From the NCBI GenBank assembly GCA_946401765.1, contig CAMIVJ010000173.1:1-6297 (forward strand): a stretch of 6,297 bases of DNA, written 5' to 3'. The notes under the pieces were generated by a model that was not told the origin of the DNA, did not search any database, and worked only from the letters and a program-made list of their open reading frames with translations. Below, in pieces: positions 1 to 5,272 of the stretch. Position numbers and translations under genes: made by a program. Numbering within the stretch: position 1 is the first letter of the stretch; the number at the start of each line of letters is the position of its first letter. The DNA comes from an uncultured bacterium (GTDB lineage: Bacteria; Verrucomicrobiota; Kiritimatiellia; RFP12; UBA1067).

Positions 1-100
1 AGCACATCAAAAAAGTGACGTCCACCGGCTTCGCCGCCAGCGCCGCCGCAGCGCACGCGCATGCGATGGTTAATAGTTTCTTTACGCCGGCAATCTTCAA
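1..100 (-). CDS. Secreted protein of unknown function, N-terminal fragment (runs off the left edge)
   Basis: Only the first 33 codons are in the window. Reading leftward from a TTG at 100, the frame gives a short basic start (MKIAGVKK), a hydrophobic Ala/Cys-rich core (LLTIACACAAAALA) and then AKPVDVTFLMC. This is a good Sec signal peptide with likely cleavage after Ala-Leu-Ala at about residue 22. TTG was chosen because the frame is closed by a TGA at 113-115 and has no ATG or GTG after it. A GAGGG motif sits about 9 nt upstream of the TTG. The gene begins 27 nt after the panB stop with no terminator between them, so the two are probably co-transcribed. The mature N-terminus (VDVTFLMC) loosely recalls the first strand of some exported metallophosphoesterases, but this is too short to assign a function. 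Confidence 0.55.
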   Translation of the reverse strand, partial: MKIAGVKKLLTIACACAAAALAAKPVDVTFLMC

Positions 101-127
101 GCCTTCACACCCTCAACCTTTAAGTTT

Positions 128-916
128 TCACGTCTTGTCCGCCGGTGGGAAGGTACCGGAGGCGACTTCGGCGACGTACTGCGCGAAGGCGGCGCGAGCG
201 GAATCGGCGAGATGCGCGTACTGCTTAACGAATGACGGCACGTGGCCGGTGTTGAGACCGAGAAGGTCGTGCATCACGAGCCATTGCGCGTCGCAGACGG
301 GGCCTGCGCCGATGCCCACCGTGGGTATCTTGAGCGCGGCTGTGATCTGCGCACCCAGATCGTTCGGCACGCATTCGAGCGTGACGGCGAAAGCGCCTGC
401 GGCCTCCACGGCCTCGGCGTCGGCGAGAACCTGGGCGGCGGCCTCGCGCGTCTTGCCCTGCTTCTTGAAGCCGCCATACGCGTTGACGCTCTGCGGCGTC
501 ATGCCGACGTGGGCGAGAACCGGTATGCCTGCCTCGGTCATGCGGCGGATGAGGCCGCACACGCGCGCGCCGCCCTCGAGCTTGATGGCGTCTGCGCCGA
601 CCTTGAGGCACGCGACGGCGTTCGCCATCGCCGCGTCGTCGCCGCACTGGTACGAGCCGAACGGCATGTCTGCCACGACGAGGGCGTTCTTCACGGCGCG
701 AGCGACAGCCGCCGTGGCGCTGAGAGTCTCCTCCATCTTTACGGGCAGAGTCGTCTCGTAGCCGAGCATCGTCATGCCCATGGAGTCGCCCACGAGTATG
801 CATGGCACGCCCGCCTCGTCGGCGAGGCGCGCGAAGCAGGCGTCGTAGGCCGTGCAGCAGCCGAGCTTCTCATGCCCCTTGGCCGCCTGGAATGTAGAAA
901 CTGTCCACTTCTTCAT
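128..916 (-). CDS. panB: 3-methyl-2-oxobutanoate hydroxymethyltransferase (ketopantoate hydroxymethyltransferase)
   Basis: PanB transfers a hydroxymethyl group from 5,10-methylenetetrahydrofolate to 2-oxoisovalerate. The product, ketopantoate, is the first committed intermediate of pantothenate and CoA synthesis, and the enzyme is cytosolic. The 262-residue product has the usual PanB length. It shows the family motifs in order: TAYDA (22-26), LVGDSMGM (41-48), TLPVKMEE (56-63), VADMPFGSY (81-89), IKLEGG (111-116), HVGMTPQSVN (136-145) and LECVPNDL (180-187). The metal-binding acidic residues correspond to Asp44, Asp83 and Glu114, and the catalytic Glu to Glu181. The fold is a TIM barrel. The ATG at 916 fits the family N-terminus, and no better start follows. 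There is no Shine-Dalgarno sequence, and a TATAAT lies only 7 nt upstream, so the message is probably leaderless. No panC or panD is visible; the next gene on this strand encodes a secreted protein. The assignment is essentially certain. Confidence 0.97.
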   Translation of the reverse strand: MKKWTVSTFQAAKGHEKLGCCTAYDACFARLADEAGVPCILVGDSMGMTMLGYETTLPVKMEETLSATAAVARAVKNALVVADMPFGSYQCGDDAAMANAVACLKVGADAIKLEGGARVCGLIRRMTEAGIPVLAHVGMTPQSVNAYGGFKKQGKTREAAAQVLADAEAVEAAGAFAVTLECVPNDLGAQITAALKIPTVGIGAGPVCDAQWLVMHDLLGLNTGHVPSFVKQYAHLADSARAAFAQYVAEVASGTFPPADKT

Positions 917-923
917 GGCGTAG

Positions 924-952
924 ATTATAGCATATTGAGTGCGGAGTGCCTA
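924..952 (-). promoter_or_regulatory. panB promoter (extended -10, predicted leaderless start)
   Basis: On the minus strand, a perfect TATAAT (929 to 924) is preceded by TGC (932 to 930), giving TGnTATAAT. A TAGGCA at 952 to 947 matches TTGACA at 4 of 6 positions with a 17-nt spacer. Only 7 nt separate the -10 from the panB ATG at 916. Transcription should therefore start at or within a few bases of the initiation codon. The -35 lies inside the heptamer repeat run at 937-971. Confidence 0.72.
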
Positions 953-971
953 GTGCCTAGTGACTGGTGCT
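937..971. repeat. Degenerate heptamer tandem repeat, five units
   Basis: Read on the plus strand, five consecutive 7-mers follow one another without gaps: GAGTGCG, GAGTGCC, TAGTGCC, TAGTGAC and TGGTGCT. The consensus is (G/T)AGTGCC. The run lies in the intergenic region between divergent panB and the plus-strand operon, and supplies the panB -35 hexamer. It is too short and too imperfect for a CRISPR or a rho-independent terminator. It could be a slippage-prone microsatellite or a repeated binding site. Confidence 0.7.
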
Positions 972-974
972 GCG

Positions 975-994
975 TTCTGGAAGTTCTTCCAGAA
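975..994. repeat. Inverted repeat, 9-bp arms with 2-bp centre
   Basis: Arms TTCTGGAAG (975-983) and CTTCCAGAA (986-994) are exact reverse complements around a TT centre. The element starts 4 bp after the heptamer repeats and lies between the two divergent promoters, upstream of both. No T-run follows on either strand, so it does not look like an intrinsic terminator. A protein-binding operator or a cruciform-forming element is more likely. No specific regulator can be named. Confidence 0.6.
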
Positions 995-1055
995 GCGGCG
1001 CGGACACTCGCCGTCGCCTCATCGGAAGGCATGTCAACTGAGCTCCGCTGAAATG

Positions 1056-1085
1056 ATGGCAGTCCATGCAGATGTGTGGTATAAT
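1056..1085 (+). promoter_or_regulatory. Promoter of the secreted-protein/ketosynthase operon (extended -10)
   Basis: A perfect TATAAT (1080-1085) is preceded by TGG (1077-1079), forming an extended -10. ATGGCA at 1056-1061 matches TTGACA at 4 of 6 positions with an 18-nt spacer. The predicted leader is about 30 nt and carries AAAAGGAG at 1107-1114, 6 nt before the ATG at 1121. No other promoter-like sequence was seen before the four enzyme genes, so this promoter probably serves the whole run to 5204. Confidence 0.72.
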
Positions 1086-1120
1086 AGTGTCGTCAGCAAA
1101 ACCCAGAAAAGGAGATTGAC

Positions 1121-1642
1121 ATGATCAAGAAGAGAGAATGCCTCGTCTGCGCTTCGGCGCTTGCGATGGGCGTGTTTGCGCAGGTGGTGCAGCAGCCCGT
1201 CGTGGTGCAGCAGCCTGTTGTGACCCAGCCGGTTGTCACCCAGCCCGTGGTGACCCAGCCGGTAGTGACGCAGCCTGTGGTTGTCGAGCAGCCCGTTGTG
1301 GTTGCCGGCCCTGCTGGACGCGTGTTGCCGCCTGGTTACATGTGGTGTTCGAAGTGCGGTGGTGACGGCTACAACCGCACATGGTACGGATGGCCCAAGA
1401 AGTGCCACATCTGCGGCGGCGACGGCATGCGTCGTCTTCCTCCTCCGCCTCCACCGCCCGTGGTGCGTCCTCCTCACCACCACCACAAGCCTGTGGTCGC
1501 CCCGCGTCCGCCGGCGCCTAGGCCTGCGCCCAAGCCCGTGGTGAAGCCCGGCCCGAGGCCCGCGCCGCATCCGGCACCAGGCCCCAAGCCCGGTCCCAAG
1601 CCTGGTCCTAAGCCCGCGCCGAAGGGCCCTGGCCATCGCTAA
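1121..1642 (+). CDS. Small secreted proline-rich protein with paired CxxCxGxG (DnaJ-type) zinc knuckles
   Basis: The 173-residue product starts with a signal peptide (residues 1-20, ending MGVFA before Gln21). Next comes a repeat region (22-61) with four exact TQPVV units at 35-54, flanked by QQPVV and EQPVV variants. A central module follows with CSKCGGDG (76-83) and CHICGGDG (95-102), two CxxCxGxG motifs 11 residues apart that resemble half of the DnaJ cysteine-rich zinc-binding region. The tail holds seven prolines (107-113), four histidines (119-122) and Pro/Lys/Arg-rich GPKP repeats (154-165). A strong AAAAGGAG lies 6 nt before the ATG. No enzymatic domain is visible. It is likely a periplasmic or surface-attached metal- or thiol-binding protein with extended linkers. 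It heads the operon: the first ketosynthase starts 19 nt after its stop with no terminator between. The gene is confidently real, but its function is unknown. Confidence 0.88.
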   Translation: MIKKRECLVCASALAMGVFAQVVQQPVVVQQPVVTQPVVTQPVVTQPVVTQPVVVEQPVVVAGPAGRVLPPGYMWCSKCGGDGYNRTWYGWPKKCHICGGDGMRRLPPPPPPPVVRPPHHHHKPVVAPRPPAPRPAPKPVVKPGPRPAPHPAPGPKPGPKPGPKPAPKGPGHR

Positions 1643-1661
1643 TGCATTCACGCTCGCGCAC

Positions 1662-2765
1662 ATGACGTGCGCGTGTGCGCTCGGGCGTACGCATCGGGAG
1701 ATTCTCGATGCCTACGCCGCGGGCGCGGCGCCGGGGATGCTCGAGATTTCGAGCGACATCCCCGGCCGTAGCATCTTTTTCGGCATGGTGCCGGGAGAGC
1801 TGCCGCGCATTGACGAGAGCGAGTTCGACATGCGCGCGTGCAGGCTTCTTCTCCTGGCGGTTGAAAGCATGCAAGCCGAGCTTTCGGCGCTCGTGTCAAA
1901 GTATTCCCCAGAGCGCGTGGCGGTGGTGCTTGGAGCATCCAACACCGGCATCGACGAGGCTCAGAGCTATGTGGACGGATGGCTTTCCGCAGGCGCCAAT
2001 CCGGCGACGATGGGGATGGAGTTCTCGCAAATAGAGCTTGGCACGCCGGCCGACTATCTCGCGCGCGTTCTTGGAGTGAAGGGGCCTGCGTACACAGTCT
2101 CCACAGCGTGCAGTTCTAGCGCGAAGGCTTTCGCAAGCGCGAGAAGACTGATCGAGATCGGCGCGGCAGACGCCGCGGTGGTGGGAGGTGTTGACGGAAG
2201 ATGCCGGTTCGCGATGAACGGCTTCCATGCCCTCGGCGCGCTGGCGCAGGGGCGGTGCCGCCCGCTCGCGCCAGACCGCGATGGAATCAATCTAGGCGAA
2301 GGCGTGGCGCTGTTCACGATGGAGAAGTCGGCATGTGCTAGCGCAGGCGGAGTGGCGCTTGCGGGGTGTGGCGAGTCGAGCGACGCGTACCACGCCACGG
2401 CTCCCGACCCTGAGGGACGCGGAGCGGAGGCTGCGATGCGGGCCGCGCTTGATGATGCAGGGATCGGTCCGGACGAAGTTGGCTACGTCAACCTGCACGG
2501 CACCGGCACGCAGGCGAACGACGAGATGGAGATGCGCGCGGTTGGCAGGGTGTTCGGCACCTCGCCGCGCGCGAAGGTGGAATCCACGAAGAACCTCACC
2601 GGGCACTGCCTTGGCGCTGCCGGCGCGGTGGAGGCCGCCATCTGCTGGCTGCTTCTGGAGAGCGGATGTGTTGAGGGTGCGGCTATGAGCAATTCGTTCG
2701 CCTTTGGCGGAGCGAACGCGAGCGTGGTTTTCGGGAAGGAGGGCGCATGGGCGAAGACGCTGTGA
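1662..2765 (+). CDS. apeO: Beta-ketoacyl-ACP synthase, ApeO/FabB-like (first ketosynthase of an aryl-polyene-type cassette)
   Basis: This enzyme performs decarboxylative Claisen condensation of an ACP-bound acyl chain with malonyl-ACP. The thiolase-fold product has the full active site: nucleophilic Cys150 (STACSSS, 147-153), His279 (NLHGTGT, 277-283), Lys310 and His315 (STKNLTGHCLGAAGA, 308-322), and the terminal SFAFGGANAS loop. ELGTPADYLARVLGVKGPAYT and ESSDAYHATAPDPEG are typical of ApeO-like synthases of aryl-polyene clusters. From the ATG at 1662 it has 367 residues and lacks most of the first beta strand. The frame stays open to 1545, and the residues just upstream (AFTLAH) look like that missing strand, so the real start may be a non-standard codon near 1647 or hidden by an indel. 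No good Shine-Dalgarno precedes 1662. Its 3' end overlaps the dehydratase gene by 19 nt. Because the Cys is intact it is not a chain-length factor. Assignment to the ketosynthase family is certain; the ApeO subtype is likely. Confidence 0.9.
   Translation: MTCACALGRTHREILDAYAAGAAPGMLEISSDIPGRSIFFGMVPGELPRIDESEFDMRACRLLLLAVESMQAELSALVSKYSPERVAVVLGASNTGIDEAQSYVDGWLSAGANPATMGMEFSQIELGTPADYLARVLGVKGPAYTVSTACSSSAKAFASARRLIEIGAADAAVVGGVDGRCRFAMNGFHALGALAQGRCRPLAPDRDGINLGEGVALFTMEKSACASAGGVALAGCGESSDAYHATAPDPEGRGAEAAMRAALDDAGIGPDEVGYVNLHGTGTQANDEMEMRAVGRVFGTSPRAKVESTKNLTGHCLGAAGAVEAAICWLLLESGCVEGAAMSNSFAFGGANASVVFGKEGAWAKTL
2736..2742 (+). promoter_or_regulatory. Ribosome binding site of the dehydratase gene
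   Basis: AAGGAGG lies 4 nt before the ATG at 2747, inside the last codons of the ketosynthase gene. It decides the dehydratase start, which lies 19 nt inside the upstream gene, and implies translational coupling. Confidence 0.75.
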
Positions 2766-3232
2766 AGTGGAGTCTCGATGAGCTGCTGCCGCATCGCGAG
2801 CCGATGATGCTGCTCGAGGCGGTAGAGACGTTCGACCCGGAGGCGCGGCGGCTGACGGCGCGCGTGAGGGTGACGCCAGAGCAGGTGGCGCTTTTCGGCG
2901 ATGCGGAGGGGGCGCCGAACTGGGTGGCGATCGAGTACATGGCGCAGGCATGCGCGGCGCTTGCCGGCTGCTGGGATCGTCATGTGGCCCCCGACAGGCC
3001 GGCGCGTCCGGGCCTTTTGCTAGGCACGCGGAAGCTCGAGCTCGGCATCGACCGGTTCGAGGCTTGCGGCGTTTACCATGTGACGGCCGAGGACGTTTTA
3101 AGCGACGCGGACGCAGCGTCGTTCGCGTGTTCGATCAGAGACGACGCGGGCCAGGAAGTCGCCAAGGCGAATCTCAACGCATATCGTCCGCCGGACATGA
3201 CTGAATTTCTAAAGGAGCAGATGAAAGCATGA
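2747..3232 (+). CDS. apeP: 3-hydroxyacyl-ACP dehydratase, ApeP-like hotdog protein
   Basis: This enzyme removes water from a 3-hydroxyacyl-ACP to give the trans-2-enoyl-ACP. In a polyene pathway that double bond is kept. The 161-residue product is a single hotdog domain. LPHREPMMLLEAV (14-26) carries the candidate catalytic His16, and WVAIEYMAQ (59-67) carries the candidate acidic partner Glu63, as in FabZ/FabA-type dehydratases. The layout best fits the predicted 3-hydroxylacyl-ACP dehydratases of aryl-polyene clusters (ApeP family) rather than housekeeping FabZ: LPHREPM near the N-terminus, IEYMAQ in the middle and a late NAYRPPD (151-157). The start is fixed by AAGGAGG at 2736-2742. It overlaps the upstream ketosynthase by 19 nt and shares an ATGA with the downstream reductase. 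No second ApeI-like dehydratase is present here, although APE clusters usually have one. Confidence 0.88.
   Translation: MGEDAVKWSLDELLPHREPMMLLEAVETFDPEARRLTARVRVTPEQVALFGDAEGAPNWVAIEYMAQACAALAGCWDRHVAPDRPARPGLLLGTRKLELGIDRFEACGVYHVTAEDVLSDADAASFACSIRDDAGQEVAKANLNAYRPPDMTEFLKEQMKA
3211..3217 (+). promoter_or_regulatory. Ribosome binding site of the ketoreductase gene
   Basis: AAAGGAG lies within the dehydratase coding end, 11 nt before the ATG at 3229. The spacing is long, but the ATGA stop/start overlap at 3229-3232 suggests re-initiation by ribosomes finishing the dehydratase. Confidence 0.55.
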
Positions 3233-3960
3233 AGCGCGTCATAGTCACAGGATCATCCCGGGGAATCGGAAGGGCGGTGGCGCTGCGCCTCGCGAGAGAC
3301 GGCTTCGCCGTGACCGCGCACGCCGTGCGCAATGCCGACGCCGCCCGCGAGACGGCGGCGGAATGCGCGCGCATCTCGGGGCAGCCCGAACAGCCCGCAC
3401 TCGTCTTCGACCTTGCAGACCGCGCGGCAGTGACGGCCGCGCTTGAGGCCGACATGGCGGAGCGCGGACCTTTCTTCGGCGTGGTGGCGAACGCCGGCGT
3501 GAACGTCGACGCGCCATTCCCCGTCCTGGAGGGAGACGCGTGGGACAAGGTGATCTCTACCGACCTCACCGGGCTATACAACCTTTTGAAGCCGCTCGTG
3601 ATGCCGATGATCACGAACCGCATACGCGGCCGCATCGTGGCCATGTCGAGCGTCAGCGGAGTCGCGGGCAACCGCGGGCAGGTGAACTACTCCGCCGCGA
3701 AGGCAGGCGTGATAGGCGCGGTGAAGGCGCTTGCGGTGGAGCTTGCGAAGCGCGGCATAACGGTGAACGCCGTGGCGCCAGGCGTGATAGAGACTGACAT
3801 GGCCTCGTCAATCGAGGAGCCGGAGCTCGTTCGCCGCGCGATACCGATGCGCCGCTTCGGCAAGCCCGAGGAGGTGGCGGGTGTGGTGGCGTTTCTCTTC
3901 GGCGAGGAGGCCGCATACGTCACGCGCCAGTGTATTTCTGTGAACGGAGGCCTTTTCTAG
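3229..3960 (+). CDS. apeQ: 3-oxoacyl-ACP reductase, FabG/ApeQ-like short-chain dehydrogenase
   Basis: This NADPH-type SDR reduces 3-oxoacyl-ACP to 3-hydroxyacyl-ACP, between the ketosynthase and dehydratase steps. The 243-residue protein is a classical SDR. TGSSRGIG (7-14) is the nucleotide loop, ANAG follows strand 4, the catalytic Ser141 sits in SSVSG, and Tyr154 and Lys158 in YSAAK. The C-terminal end is YVTRQCISVNGG. Two stretches, GNRGQVNYSAAKAG and YVTRQ-(I/S)-NGG, are close to what I recall of ApeQ from aryl-polyene clusters. The helix position that holds Asn in the Asn-Ser-Tyr-Lys tetrad is Asp112 here (TDLTG), a change seen in some other SDRs. The start at 3229 shares an ATGA with the dehydratase stop. 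The second ketosynthase begins 23 nt after its stop. SDR/FabG-type assignment is very secure; the ApeQ role rests on neighbours and motif likeness. Confidence 0.93.
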   Translation: MKRVIVTGSSRGIGRAVALRLARDGFAVTAHAVRNADAARETAAECARISGQPEQPALVFDLADRAAVTAALEADMAERGPFFGVVANAGVNVDAPFPVLEGDAWDKVISTDLTGLYNLLKPLVMPMITNRIRGRIVAMSSVSGVAGNRGQVNYSAAKAGVIGAVKALAVELAKRGITVNAVAPGVIETDMASSIEEPELVRRAIPMRRFGKPEEVAGVVAFLFGEEAAYVTRQCISVNGGLF

Positions 3961-3983
3961 GGCGCACGGGGAAGAATAAGGGC

Positions 3984-5204
3984 ATGAGCAGAAGAAGAGT
4001 CGTAGTGACGGGAATGGGCGCGGTGAGTCCGCTTGGAAACACCGTGGACGCGGCGTTCGCGCGCCTGAAGACGTTCGAGAACTGCGTTCAGGCGCTGGGC
4101 GAGCTTGGCGAGTACACCGGCCTAAACACGCGGCTAGGGTGCCGCACCGCGTTCGAGAGGCCCGCGCACTGGACGCGCAAGACGACGCGCACGATGGGCG
4201 ACGTCTCGATGTACGCGCTTGCCGCCACCGAGCAGGCCATTGCAGAGTCTGGGCTAGACGAGGCCACAATTCAGGGCGGCCGCACCGGCGTCGCGTACGG
4301 ATCGTGCTCCGGCTCCATTCCCGCGCTCCTCGACTTCTATTCGATGCTGAAGACGAAGGAGGTGGCGGGCATCACGAGCGGCACGTACATCAAGCTCATG
4401 CCGCAGACGACGGCCTGCAACCTCTCGGTGCACTTCCGCACGCATGGCCGCCTCGTGCCCACTGGCACGGCGTGCACCAGCGGCTCGCTCGCGATAGGCA
4501 ACGCCGTCGAGCTGATACGCTGGGGTGTGCAGGACGTGATGATCGCGGGCGGCGCGGAGGAGTTCAGCGCCACTCAGGTGGCGATATTCGACACGCTCTA
4601 CGCCACGTCGCTGCGCAACGACGCGCCGAAGTCCACGCCCGCCCCGTACGACGTCTCGCGCGACGGGCTCGTGATCGGCGATGGCGCGGCCACTTTCATC
4701 CTCGAAGAGCGCGAGCACGCCATCGCGCGCGGCGCAAGGATTCTTGCCGAGGTGGCAGGCTTCGCCGAGACGACGGACGGCACGCACGTCACGAATCCGA
4801 ACGCCGACACTATGGCCTCTGCGCTCACGCTCGCCCTTGCCGACGCGGGAATCGACGGCTCGGCCGTGGGGTACGTCAGCGGACACGGCACCGCCACGCG
4901 CGCCGGCGACGTTGCCGAGACATCCGCCACGCGCGCGGCATTCGCTCGTGCGGTTCCCATTTCTTCTGTGAAGAGCTACACCGGCCACACGCTCGGCGCT
5001 TGCGGCGCCCTTGAGGCCGCCCTGCTCGTCAAGTCGCTTGAGAGCGGATGGTATCCGCCCACGCTCAACTTGACGAATCCCGATCCTGAATGCGCAGAAC
5101 TCGACTATGTGACAGGCGAAGGGCGCATGATCGACGCGGAATACGTGATGAGCAACAACTTCGCCTTCGGCGGCGTGAACACCAGCCTCGTGTTCCGCCG
5201 CTAG
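3984..5204 (+). CDS. apeR: Beta-ketoacyl-ACP synthase, ApeR/FabF-like (second ketosynthase)
   Basis: This is a second condensing enzyme of the thiolase fold, 406 residues from the ATG at 3984. The start was chosen because RRRVVVTGMGAVSPLG (3-18) is the usual ketosynthase N-terminus. An upstream in-frame ATG at 3930 would add 18 atypical residues overlapping the reductase gene. Active-site residues are Cys164 (GTACTSGS), His301 (SGHGTAT), Lys330 and His335 (SVKSYTGHTLGACGA), with NNFAFGGVNTS near the end. Several blocks match the ApeR type better than housekeeping FabF: TRKTTRTMGDVSMYAL, YVSGHGTATRAGDVAE, APYDVSRDGLVIGDGA and the final ECAELDYVTGEGR. With Cys-His-His intact it is an active synthase and not a chain-length factor. 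A modest AAGGGC precedes the ATG. It is the last gene of the operon; no clear terminator follows before the next promoter. Its role may be chain initiation or extension alongside the first synthase. Confidence 0.94.
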   Translation: MSRRRVVVTGMGAVSPLGNTVDAAFARLKTFENCVQALGELGEYTGLNTRLGCRTAFERPAHWTRKTTRTMGDVSMYALAATEQAIAESGLDEATIQGGRTGVAYGSCSGSIPALLDFYSMLKTKEVAGITSGTYIKLMPQTTACNLSVHFRTHGRLVPTGTACTSGSLAIGNAVELIRWGVQDVMIAGGAEEFSATQVAIFDTLYATSLRNDAPKSTPAPYDVSRDGLVIGDGAATFILEEREHAIARGARILAEVAGFAETTDGTHVTNPNADTMASALTLALADAGIDGSAVGYVSGHGTATRAGDVAETSATRAAFARAVPISSVKSYTGHTLGACGALEAALLVKSLESGWYPPTLNLTNPDPECAELDYVTGEGRMIDAEYVMSNNFAFGGVNTSLVFRR

Positions 5205-5230
5205 CCAGCGCTCCACGAACCGCGAAATTA

Positions 5231-5239
5231 TGGTATAAT
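5231..5239 (+). promoter_or_regulatory. Promoter (extended -10) of the membrane-protein gene
   Basis: TGG followed by a perfect TATAAT (5234-5239) forms an extended -10. No acceptable -35 is seen at 16-19 nt spacing, so the TGn element probably compensates. The predicted leader is about 27 nt. It contains a purine-rich AAAAAAGAGAGACAGG stretch before the ATG at 5273 but no clear AGGAGG. The promoter separates this gene from the ketosynthase operon ending at 5204. Confidence 0.68.
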
Positions 5240-5272
5240 CTCAGGCAGAAGAAAAAAGAGAGACAGGTCGTC

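Noticed and set aside
15..1051. Two plus-strand open frames (248 and 269 codons) opposite panB
   Set aside because: Both lie antisense to panB, whose motifs are unmistakable. Their translations are low-complexity Ala/Arg/His with no family likeness.
1223..1282. Repeats in the proline-rich gene considered as a CRISPR or minisatellite array
   Set aside because: The 15-nt units are in frame, code for TQPVV and have no spacers; they are protein repeats.
1034..1663. Minus-strand open frame over the proline-rich gene, with repeated HHGLGDNRLGHNRL-like text
   Set aside because: The repeats are the mirror of the TQPVV-encoding DNA. The plus-strand frame has a signal peptide, a strong RBS and Cys motifs, while the minus frame has none.
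3930..3983. Upstream ATG extending the second ketosynthase by 18 residues
   Set aside because: The extra residues do not resemble a ketosynthase N-terminus and overlap the reductase gene, whereas the start at 3984 gives the typical RRRVVVTGMG beginning.
5199..5210. Possible terminator hairpin at the end of the second ketosynthase gene (CGCT/AGCG)
   Set aside because: The stem is only four pairs, overlaps the stop codon and is not followed by a T-run.
4254..5216. Long minus-strand open frame (320 codons) opposite the second ketosynthase
   Set aside because: It is the antisense shadow of a well-matched ketosynthase gene in GC-rich DNA. The translation is Arg/His/Ala-rich with no recognisable motif and no RBS or promoter.
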